Below are positions 56,516 to 64,000 of a stretch of 64,000 nt of DNA, one piece after another. Under the pieces are notes generated by a model. The model saw only the letters and a program-made list of their open reading frames with translations, did no database searches and was not told the origin of the DNA. The DNA comes from Tupaia tana. Taxonomy: Eukaryota > Chordata > Mammalia > Scandentia > Tupaiidae. Where the stretch lies: contig JAKSZU010000006.1 of NCBI GenBank assembly GCA_026018925.1, forward strand, positions 191,963,449-192,027,448, written 5' to 3'. Numbering within the stretch: position 1 is the stretch's first letter; every line of letters starts with the position of its first letter. Both the position numbers and the translations under genes were made by a program.

Positions 56516-56733
56516 TGTATCAAAAAATATCTGACCCAAAACTTTCTTTCTGAACTGATTTTTAAGGTAAAATATCTTTAAAAGAATGATGTCATAAGCC
56601 TACAGTGCTCCAGTGATTTCTCTATAAATATAATCTAAAAAACAGCACAGGAAAGATTCCCATTTCCTTTCACCTCAGCAATTGAAATATGAAAAAACAA
56701 AATACATAAATATTTTGTTAAAAATAAGCTACT

Positions 56734-56872
56734 AGGGGCCAGCAGGTGTGATAGTGGTGAATGTGCTGGAATCCCATATGGCCAACCATGGTTGGAGTCC
56801 TGGACCTCAAGAGTGCACATGCCTACGGCAAAAACCTTAAATAAATGAAAAAATAAATAAATAAACTACTAT
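56734..56872 (+). mobile_element. Internally deleted t-SINE A
   Basis: Normal head GGGGCCAGCAGGTGTGATAG and B-box region GGTTGGAGTCCTGGACCT, joined directly to the tail GAGTGCACATGCCTACGGCA and AAATAAATAAATAAAC. About 100 bp of body is missing while both ends are kept. Confidence 0.82.
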
Positions 56873-56904
56873 AATGACCCAATGTTTGAAGTATCTCTAC
56901 TTTT

Positions 56905-57360
56905 TAAAAAAGAATTATTTATTTATTTTAGCTTTTAGTATTACTGTTTTTTTTATTCTTTTTTGGGGGGGAGGGGGAGATTTTTGCTATAGGGAGCGTG
57001 TGCTCACCTGAAAGACAGAGAGACACAGAGAGACAGAAAGTGAAAAATCACTCCCCAGGAGGGATGGCCATACCGCAATCCTTCTCCATTCTCCTCCTGG
57101 TATCTTGGGCACACATGCACATGTGCCTGTTGTGAGTTTAAGTCACCGGGTCTGGGACTTGAACCGCAGTCAACCACATGAGAGTTCAGCAACATAGTCA
57201 TTATACCAAATGCTGGTCTCAAGTATTACTGGATTTTAATCTGATCAAAGAAAGGGAGAGAGACAAGAGAGTGAGAAAGGAAGCCCCCAGGTCGAGACTC
57301 GAACCATGGTTTCTCATGTGGGAGTCCAGCGCCTTAACCACCATACCACATCCAGGACCC
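56905..57360 (-). mobile_element. t-SINE B split by a t-SINE A
   Basis: Left tail AGAATTATTTATTTATTTTA (56911-56930). The right part from 57231 reads CTGATCAAAGAAAGGGAGAG, GGAAGCCCCCAGGTCGAGAC, ACCATACCACATCCAGGACCC. Confidence 0.82.
56946..57221 (-). mobile_element. t-SINE A inside a t-SINE B
   Basis: G-rich run GGGGGGGAGGGGGAG replaces the usual GGAGAGG start, then GATTTTTGCTATAGGGAGCG to CCAAATGCTGGTCTC. Exact TSD AGTATTACT at 56937-56945 and 57222-57230. Confidence 0.9.
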
Positions 57361-57462
57361 AAAGTAAGCTCTGATAATGATTTTTGTAGTTGCTTCAAAT
57401 GTACTCAATTTATTGATTTAAAACAGAGCATGCAACTTTTAAACATGAAAGTCCACACTTTT

Positions 57463-57728
57463 TTTTTTTTTTTTTTTTTTTTTTGAGAGGTTTTTTGCTA
57501 TGGGGCGCGTGCGCTTGCCAGACAGACAGAGACATAGAGACAGAAAGCGAGAAATCACCCCCCCAGGGGGATGGCCGCAATTCCTTCTCCTCCATTCTCC
57601 TCTCGGGATCTTGGGCACGTACACACACGTGCCCGGCGTGAGTTTTAAGCCACCGGGTCCGGGACGCGAACCACGGTCGACTACGTGGGAGTCCATCAAC
57701 ATAGCCATTACGCTAACTGCTGGTTCCC
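57463..57728 (-). mobile_element. t-SINE A, young
   Basis: GAGAGGTTTTTTGCTATGGGGCG to GCTAACTGCTGGTTCCC, CpG-rich. TSD GAAAGT(C/T)CACACTTTT at 57447-57462 and, with one change, 57729-57744. Confidence 0.93.
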
Positions 57729-58211
57729 GAAAGTCTACACTTTTAATCTCTTTCTTTAAAAAAATAAAAGAAAAAGAAACTATAGTTGAGTTCACCTAAG
57801 CAAGCTATCTTTGCTCTCTCTTTTTCTCTTTAATGTCGTCCTTTCAGAATCATACAGCAGTTTTTGGTAGTTAACCATAATATGAAGCTGCATGAAGGGA
57901 AAGATGGTTTAATGTATTATTCTGACAGACAGGATCAAGAGGCTGAAATAGATATTTTTTGCATTTGTTGAAGATACACTTGTGAGATTCTTAATGAAAT
58001 ACTAGTCTGGGTTAGGAGACCTGAAAGAGATGGCTTCTTTCATTCCATATTAAAATTGATTCAACCATCCAATGTCCTAATGAATGTCATCACCATTTAT
58101 ATAGATTCATTTTATTGAAACATGAAAGTAAGTAGCCAGTTATTTTCACAGTTAAGAGGGGAGAAAAAAAGAAGCCATAAAGCTCTTCATTTCTCTTTTA
58201 ATTTCAAATCC

Positions 58212-58435
58212 AGTTTCTCAACTTTGCCACTATTGGCAACTTGGTCCAAATACTCATTTCATGTTGAGGGAGTGGGATGAGGTATCACGCTTATTGTAAG
58301 ATGTTTAGTGGTATCTCTGGTCTCTATCCCGAGATGCCAGAAACTCCTCCTAGTCATGGCATTCAAAAATATTTCCAGACATTTCCAAATTTCCCTTAGG
58401 GGAAATACTACTTTTAGAAGTGCTATTTAACTGAA
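58212..58435. mobile_element. MER20-like hAT MITE
   Basis: TTTCTCAACTTTGCCACTAT, GTAAGATGTTTAGTGGTATC, TCTCTATCCCGAGATGCCAG, TTTCCAGACATTTCCAAAT, TTAGGGGAAATACTACTTTT. Strong match in order to a well-known mammalian hAT-Charlie MITE, which I recall as MER20. Confidence 0.72.
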
Positions 58436-58639
58436 CACCACTGACACAAACAAATAATTATAACTAGATAGATAAACAAAAGAGTTGACTACTGACACCC
58501 AGCACAATGCTTTTCACAAAGGTTGGCCAGAGAAAAAAACCTGCATGTTGGCTATACTTCGAGCCAGAGAAGAAGAGAACATCACAACACAGCAAGCAAG
58601 TAAGGAGAAACCTCTGAGGCACAGACTCAGGGCAAAAAT

Positions 58640-59770
58640 GTAGAGAAGCAGACAAAGTAGTAGACTGTTAGATCTTGGAGCCAAGAGGAGCTTACCGCTG
58701 TGAATGTAACATAAGCCTATATCCCAGAGATTCCCCAACACTACCTTGGACATCATCATTCCCAAATACAGGAGAGCCACAAAGTCAACACAGATCTCAA
58801 ACCTCGCATAAGGAGCTGCCCAGATCCACCGAAACAGAAAAAGAACACATGCTGAATCGCCTGCCCTCTTGGGTCCCAATAATACATAGTAGAATGTCAT
58901 TGAACTGAAGTGCATACTGCCCTAGGGGTCAGTGGATCCTATGCCTCCACTTCCCTGCGCTCCTGTTGCCATCCCAGTGCATCCACACAACGGGCAGCAA
59001 AGCCTGGCCAAGGGGTGAGCCCAGTAATGGAAGCAGTGACCCAACACCCAAGTCCTCACAGTACCCTGTACTTCAGAAAACATCTGGTGCACTCCAGAAG
59101 AGAGGATGCCTGAGACAGTGCAGCTCTGAGCACTATAGTGGGAGAATCAGGGCTGGAGACCCAAGATACATTACAATCAAATTGTAAAGAGCTGAAGGCA
59201 AAGAAAAACTCTAAAAATAGCAAGAGAAAAATGTCAAGTCACACATGAAGGAAGGTCCATCAGACTGAAGGCAGACTTTTCAGCAGACACCTTATAGGGC
59301 AGGAGGAAATGGAACACTATTTTCTTTCAACATTTAGGAAGAAAAAAAATCTTCTAGCCAAGAATACTATACAAATACAATAGCAAAGCTATTCTTTAGA
59401 ATGGAAGGAGAAATAAAATCTTTTCCCAAAGTACAAAAGCAGAGAATTGTCCAATTTTAGAACAGCTCTTCAAGAAATATTTAAGATACTCCTACATTGA
59501 AAAGCAAAAAGAAGATAAATAAATACCATTACAAAAATACATAAAAGTGAAAAATCACCAGTAAAGCAAATAAAAAGAGAGAGAAATCAAGATGGGTGGG
59601 AAAAAGTGGTATGTTTTATTAACGTGTTAGACTTGTTCACACTGATATTATTTCTAAGATGAAGTGTCTTGGTAACATTGGTTTCTCAACAGATCTTATA
59701 AGAAAAAAGGAACTTTTTGTGGGTATGTGAGAATAGTTTGTTAAACAGTGAAAATATGCTGAAATGGTGT
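58640..59770. other. Unassigned, partly repeat-like stretch
   Basis: The GC-richer left part (58670-59190) has three overlapping short frames with no domain. Text at 59250-59480 (AGCAGACACCTTATAGGGC, CAAAGCTATTCTTTAGAATGG, CAAGAAATATTTAAGATAC) resembles a dispersed mammalian repeat I cannot name. No gene supported. Confidence 0.35.
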
Positions 59771-59772
59771 CT

Positions 59773-60080
59773 AACCTGTTCTGTTGCTAATAACAGAAAT
59801 TCCTGAATCTGAGTAATTTATAAGTAATAGAAACTTATTAAACTCACTGTTTTAGAGGTCAAAAGTCAAGGGGCCGTATCCTGTAAGGGTCTTCTGAGAC
59901 AACACGGGTACCACATGGCAAGGGCAAGAACAGAACAGCCCTGCCCCCCGAATTTAATCTCCTCCCCAAAACCCCCATCAACACCATAACCAAACTCAGT
60001 TTTCACCCTCTTAATCCCATTCCAGTACTTATCAAATCTCACACATGAATTTTTAGGAGAAATTCATTCAAAACATACAA
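59773..60080 (-). mobile_element. MaLR (MST/MLT1-like) LTR
   Basis: CTGTTGCTAATAACAGAAAT, TGAGTAATTTATAAGTAATA, AGGTCAAAAGTCAAGGGGCC, CATCAACACCATAACCAAAC, CTCTTAATCCCATTCCAG: the complement of a MaLR LTR, diverged. Confidence 0.68.
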
Positions 60081-60202
60081 ATGATATTTGGCCCATAAAA
60101 ATATTTTTACACTTACAGAAGCCAAAGATAGACAAAATGTCATCAGTCGACCCCTTATAAAAAAAAATAAATCCTTTGAAAAGCCTCAAAAAGCTAATCC
60201 TG

Positions 60203-60447
60203 GGGACCAGCAGTTGGTGTAATGACTATGTCACTGGACTCCCATGTAGTCGACTGCAGTTCGAGTCCTGGACCTGGTGGCTTAAACTCACACCAGGCGC
60301 ATGTGCATGTGTACCCAGGATCCCAAGAGGAGAATGGAGGAGAAGGGATTGTGGCTGGCCATCTCCCCTGGGGGGTGATTTCTCGCTTTCTGTCTCTCTA
60401 TCTTTCTGGATAGCGCACACACCCTATAGCAAAAACTTCTCAATAGA

Positions 60448-60480
<33 letters not shown>
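60203..60480 (+). mobile_element. t-SINE A with (AAAT)n tail
   Basis: GGGGACCAGCAGTTGGTGTAATG, B box AGTTCGAGTCCTGG, CCCCTGGGGGG, CCCTATAGCAAAAACTTCTC, (AAAT)9. Flank AAGC(T/C)AATCCTGG repeated before (60190-60202) and after (60481-60493). Confidence 0.92.
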
Positions 60481-60482
<2 letters not shown>

Positions 60483-60747
60483 GCCAATCCTGGAGGTTCC
60501 AAAAATGAAGGTAACCAAATATTTCATTTTGCCTGGAATGGTAGTTTGTTCATGTCTGTTGTTCCTGCATAACTATTAATAGCGGATCTTTCACTTTCAA
60601 AAGTGTGTTAGTTTGGCTATAATTATCCTAAAAAAATAACACTTTGTCAGTCTTCCTTTACTATTCTTCATGTGTCACTATTTCATAGCTTCTGTTTCCA
60701 AATACCATAAAAGTGCATCCCAGATAATTATTAGGCAGGCAATTTAG

Positions 60748-60932
60748 TCTGGTATTTAAAGAACAGAATTTGAGGTCGGAAAATGTAAGTTCAAATTCTA
60801 ACCCCATCAATTACTACTATGCTATCTGAGATATTAGTCTCTTCGTCTTTAAAATGGGATTCATAACAGGAGTTATTTTCCCCTAAGATAGCATACATAA
60901 AATACTTAAAACAATATCTGGCATGATACCTT
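60748..60932 (+). mobile_element. MIR
   Basis: TTAGTCTGGTATTTAAAGAA, GTAAGTTCAAATTCTAACCC, CTTCGTCTTTAAAATGGGAT and AATACTTAAAACAATATCTGG keep the full MIR order. Confidence 0.7.
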
Positions 60933-61389
60933 TCTATTTTTGGTTTATTCTCTTAGTTTCTCTCTTCTTTTTCACTATGCATATTGAAAAACAGGTGAGG
61001 AATACTGTATACTAACTTTTCTTGTAATCGGGAATTTTGCCATTAGCCAACTGATTATATTGTTTTGATGTTTTTCATTTGCTATTTCATAAGATGTGAC
61101 TCATATCGCTGTTGGTGATTTCTCAGCTGTTTTTATGTACTTAGTTTGATTTGTTTTCAGTATTACTTTTAGATGATGCTGATGCTGATAATAAAATTAT
61201 AGTTATTCTTTCTGGAGAATTATGTTTGACTTTTCCATGGTCAGGAGTTTGAAAACTGAGTGTAGTCATATTCCTAGGTTAGTTCCATACTTTCAAATAC
61301 ATGGCTTTATAGCCCTTTCCTTCCCAGTGAATATGGGAAGTACCTAACTTTCTAATCTGTAAAATATGGCAAAGATATAAAATGTTATT

Positions 61390-61770
61390 ATGTTACTAAC
61401 AATTGTGACTTTTCTGTTGTTAGCAGACCCTCTGTATCCTTTTCTTAATTGACATGTTTTGATGAAGCAAACTGCCGTATCGGAGAGGTTTATATGGTGA
61501 AGAACTGAGGCTATCATTCCAGAAACCCAAAGAATGAAATAATGCCAACAACCACGTGAACTTGGCAGTGGATCCTTTCTCAGTGAACTTTTGACATGAC
61601 AAAAGACAGAGGACACTTTAATCATAGACTGTGAGAAATCATGAAGCTGAAAACCCAGCTAACCTGTGGCCAGGTTCCTGCAATACAGACTGAAATAATG
61701 AAAGTGTGATGTTTTCAGTCAAATTTTAAAATAATATATTCAGCAATAAATAATTAATACAAAATAGGCA
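61390..61770 (+). mobile_element. MLT1 MaLR LTR
   Basis: TTTGATGAAGCAAACTGCCG, TATGGTGAAGAACTGAGGC, ATGCCAACAACCACGTGAAC, GGCAGTGGATCCTTTCTCAG, CCCAGCTAACCTGTGGCCAG. Clear MLT1 (C-type by memory) text, with the 3' end decayed. The 93- and 60-codon minus-strand frames here are LTR translations. Confidence 0.8.
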
Positions 61771-62014
61771 TACAGATATAGAAGCTGAGGAGCTCTTCTC
61801 ATCTAAAAGCACATTTAATTTAAAAAAAAGTTGCTTCTATTTCATATTTCTTTATCTCATTGACATTGGCATAGCCTTATAGCCTTCATCTTTCATGTAA
61901 ACTTCTGCATAAACCTTTTCAAGAAATGCTGGTATGCAAGTGGACAGAAAAATGGAACAGTAGGAATAGAAGACTTTAGGGTTTTTTGTTTGTTTGTTTG
62001 TTTTGTTTGGAGAT

Positions 62015-62376
62015 TGGTATGGTCTGAACATTTGAGTTTTCTCAAAATTCATAGGTTGGAATCTTAACTCCCAAGGTGATGGTATGATAAGGTGATACTT
62101 CTGGGAGGTAATAAGGATGGGATTAGTTCCCCTATAAAAAGCCTGGTGAAATGATCATGTTCTCTTCTCCACAAGAAGACCATTTGTCCCTTCCACTGTG
62201 ACCCAGCAAGAAGTCACTGTCTATGATTCACAAAACTGGCCCCCAGTAGCAACTGAGCCTGGCTCGATCTTGATCTTTCCATCCTCTAGAACCTTGAAAA
62301 ATAAAATACAATTGTTTATAAGCTGCCTAGTTTATAGTTTGGTATTTTGTTATAACAGCCCAAACTAACCAAGACA
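62015..62376 (+). mobile_element. MLT1A-like MaLR LTR with 5-bp TSD
   Basis: TGGTATGGTCTGAACATTTG, CCCAAGGTGATGGTATGATA, TCCCCTATAAAAAGCC, TTTATAAGCTGCCTAGTTTA, ends CTAACCAAGACA. Exact 5-bp duplication GAGAT (62010-62014, 62377-62381), as expected for MaLR. Positions 62143-62178 hold a segment nearly identical to the candidate exon at 63175-63210. Confidence 0.88.
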
Positions 62377-62379
62377 GAG

Positions 62380-63119
62380 ATCCATAGAACATTTCAGGCT
62401 TTGGTGACTAATTCAGGGAAAGGAAGAGAGAGATGACAATGGACCTGGAGGGGATAGGTGCAGATGAAGATATTGAGGATCCAGCCGAGGTGGCATCCCA
62501 TAGAAGGCAGGGGAGGTGTTTGTCTTTAAGGGTAGGACCTGGGCCTTATCCCTCACTTCTCAAAAGGCGGGAAAGAAAGCTAACTCTTCAAGTATTCTGA
62601 TAAATTTGCTGGAAATCATAAAAGGGAATTTATGAGTCAGAGTATGCAATTTGTATATTACCAGCATCAAATGGTTTGCATGTAATAAAATGTGACTGAT
62701 GAACTATGTTGAACGTAATTAAACCTATAGTTGAAGAAATAGTAAACAGGCTCAATTTCCCTGTTTTGCTTTAAGGGAACATAAATATATCACTCATGAG
62801 TGATATCTTCAAAACTGCATTTTGTAAACATTTTTAACATGTGAAGAAATATACGGCAACGTGTGCTTTTATCTGCCATCAGATATAATTAAGCACTGCA
62901 ACTTATTCTGTGTGAATATGCAGACAGAGAGCTGAAATTGAGTCTGTACATTTGAAGAACTACTCATGTTTTAACTTAGCCTCAAACATAGCTATTTATT
63001 CATGCTACTATCAATTTGTGTTACCCAGTTATAAAGAATCAGCTTTATCCTCGCCTTTGATCCCTGAGGGCACTGAAAAATACCTTCTTGGATATGAACT
63101 CAAGAGGATTTCCTCCTAG
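62380..63119. other. Unique-looking sequence upstream of the candidate exon
   Basis: No clear repeat. Could be the end of an intron. The last bases, GATTTCCTCCTAG (63107-63119), form an acceptable splice acceptor. Confidence 0.4.
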
Positions 63120-63449
63120 TCTAATTCTCTGAGGCTGCTGGCTTCCTGCCCAGATACCCTGAAATGCAGGTCAGCTGGTGAAATGATCATGTTCTCATCT
63201 CCACAAGGAGCAAATGATGCCCTTTTGCTGTGTATAGACTCCCAGGGCATGTTAAAACCCATCCTAGGTAGAAGAAGACAAATGGAAATAGAAAGGTTCA
63301 TGACCAAAGTACATAATATACTGAAAAATGTCCCCCGTGCCAGTGTATTCACCGTTGCCATCCATGAAGACATTGTTACCGGAAAGCAGTACAAAGAGAA
63401 AAATGAAGATAGTTCACGGATTGGTTCAGAACTTTGTATATCAATCTAA
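63120..63449 (+). CDS. Candidate terminal coding exon, unknown protein
   Basis: Open for 110 codons including the stop, from the base after a splice-acceptor-like TTTCCTCCTAG to TAA at 63447-63449. An in-frame TAG forms the acceptor itself, so the frame cannot extend left without splicing. A second possible acceptor, TTCCTGCCCAG, ends at 63153. The product has ordinary globular-protein composition: a hydrophobic strand (DALLLCIDSQGM), a basic patch (GRRRQMEIERF), an amphipathic helix (MTKVHNILKNVP), a second strand (ASVFTVAIHED) and a polar tail ending in CISI. No signal peptide or membrane segment. I do not recognise the family. It could be the last exon of a real gene or a fragment of a processed pseudogene, although no poly-A tail or TSD is visible. 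The minus-strand frame over the same bases is a shadow. Confidence 0.45.
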   Translation, partial: SNSLRLLASCPDTLKCRSAGEMIMFSSPQGANDALLLCIDSQGMLKPILGRRRQMEIERFMTKVHNILKNVPRASVFTVAIHEDIVTGKQYKEKNEDSSRIGSELCISI

Positions 63450-63660
63450 ATAATTGTCCTTTATTATAATGATTACTGCAATTTCTCCTTTCGAGTTAAA
63501 GTATATTTTAGTACATGCAGTTTGTGCAATAATAATTTTGTTTGTACCATTCTTGATAAATGGAAGCTGTCAGCCCTCATGAAATCCAAATATCTGGAAA
63601 ATGCTAATCTTAACTAAGCTAAATGGTCAAATTTTATTTTATGTTAGAATAGTTAAGAAA
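63450..63660 (+). other. Possible 3' UTR
   Basis: AT-rich sequence after the stop, with TTTTGTTTGTACCATTCTTG and no canonical AATAAA. The first AATAAA downstream (63879-63884) lies in a SINE tail, so a SINE might supply polyadenylation if this is a transcript. Confidence 0.3.
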
Positions 63661-63895
63661 GTGTGCCTTCAGGCAAGCCATGGTGGTATAGCTGCTCTGT
63701 AATGCTAATGGCATGTGAGAAGGTCCCAGGTTCACATCCTGAGGTCTCCCTGTACATGCAAAGTGCATATGCCTGTGATCCTGGCTGGCTGCAATTGAGT
63801 GGGGGATTGCAGTATGAAGACCATGTTAGGGGTGTTTGCTTCTGTTTCTGTCTCTGTATTTAATGGAAAAAGTAAATCAATAAACTTGTTTTTTT
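63661..63895 (+). mobile_element. t-SINE C-like
   Basis: GCAAGCCATGGTGGTATAGC head, B box CAGGTTCACATCCTG, GGGGGATTGCAGTATGAAG, TCTGTTTCTGTCTCTGT, AATCAATAAAC tail. Confidence 0.65.
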
Positions 63896-64000
63896 CTTTT
63901 TAAGTATGTTCTGAGGTCATTGTGATTGTTGGCAAGTTACATAACTGGTCTATTCCTTAATTCTCCCAAATGTAAAATACAGTAATGGAAGGAATTTATC

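Noticed and set aside
58675-59187. Three overlapping plus-strand frames of 67-77 codons in a GC-richer patch
   Set aside because: Frames differ, none has a recognisable domain or splice context, and the neighbouring text looks like a dispersed repeat.
61344-61625. 93-codon minus-strand frame
   Set aside because: Antisense to an MLT1 LTR, with no domain and no conserved start.
63116-63394. 92-codon minus-strand frame opposite the candidate exon
   Set aside because: Shadow of the plus-strand frame. The plus strand has the splice-acceptor edge and a better protein-like composition.
1-64000. CRISPR array, toxin-antitoxin, phage or other prokaryotic system
   Set aside because: No regularly spaced short repeats with unique spacers, no ribosome-binding-site-led gene clusters, and base composition and repeats are those of a mammalian chromosome.

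Overview
The window looks like nuclear DNA from a placental mammal. It is AT-rich, has no operon-like gene packing, and is filled with interspersed repeats from MIR, L2, L1, MaLR/MLT1, mammalian hAT and mariner remnants, endogenous retroviruses and one very abundant tRNA-derived SINE family. The SINE has a tRNA-like head with an A box (TAGCGTAATGG in good copies) and a B box (GGTTCGAGTCC). Its body carries a C6/G6 palindrome, and its tail ends CCTATAGCGAAAACCTCTC plus poly-A. This is the kind of tRNA SINE reported for colugos (Dermoptera, CYN elements). That species guess rests on recall, not on a search, and is tentative.

I use three working labels for the SINEs. t-SINE A is the long form (about 250-280 bp, poly-A tail). 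t-SINE B is a short form (about 150 bp, tRNA head, pyrimidine-rich stretch, AATAAATAAA-type tail). t-SINE C is an older, more diverged tRNA-like form. Plus means the tRNA head comes first on the given strand; minus means the copy reads GAGAGGTTTT...CTGCTGGTCCC. Many A copies still have target-site duplications (TSDs) of 8-17 bp, so the family has been active recently through L1 machinery.

Layout: 1-27.7 kb is a field of SINEs, L1 3' ends, MIR/L2 and MaLR pieces with no convincing gene. 27.8-34.5 kb is a mosaic endogenous retrovirus. A gammaretrovirus-like LTR, a proline-type primer site and the first codons of gag run straight into a second class I LTR with a different (glutamine-like) primer site. 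Broken gag, protease and integrase pieces follow. A solo class II LTR, an L1 end and a young SINE have landed inside it. 34.8-37 kb is a repeat-poor stretch. 37-62.4 kb is again dense retroelement sequence with several nested insertions. The last kilobase holds the only plausible cellular coding segment: an open frame of 110 codons including the stop (63120-63449), just after a splice-acceptor-like site, which could be a terminal exon.

Almost every other open frame over 60 codons lies on a SINE (either strand) or on simple sequence and is not a gene. I found no CRISPR array, rRNA, functional tRNA gene or bacterial-type system. The interest lies in the ERV mosaic, the nesting history of the SINEs, and the possible exon, which shares a 36-bp near-identical stretch with a nearby MLT1 LTR.
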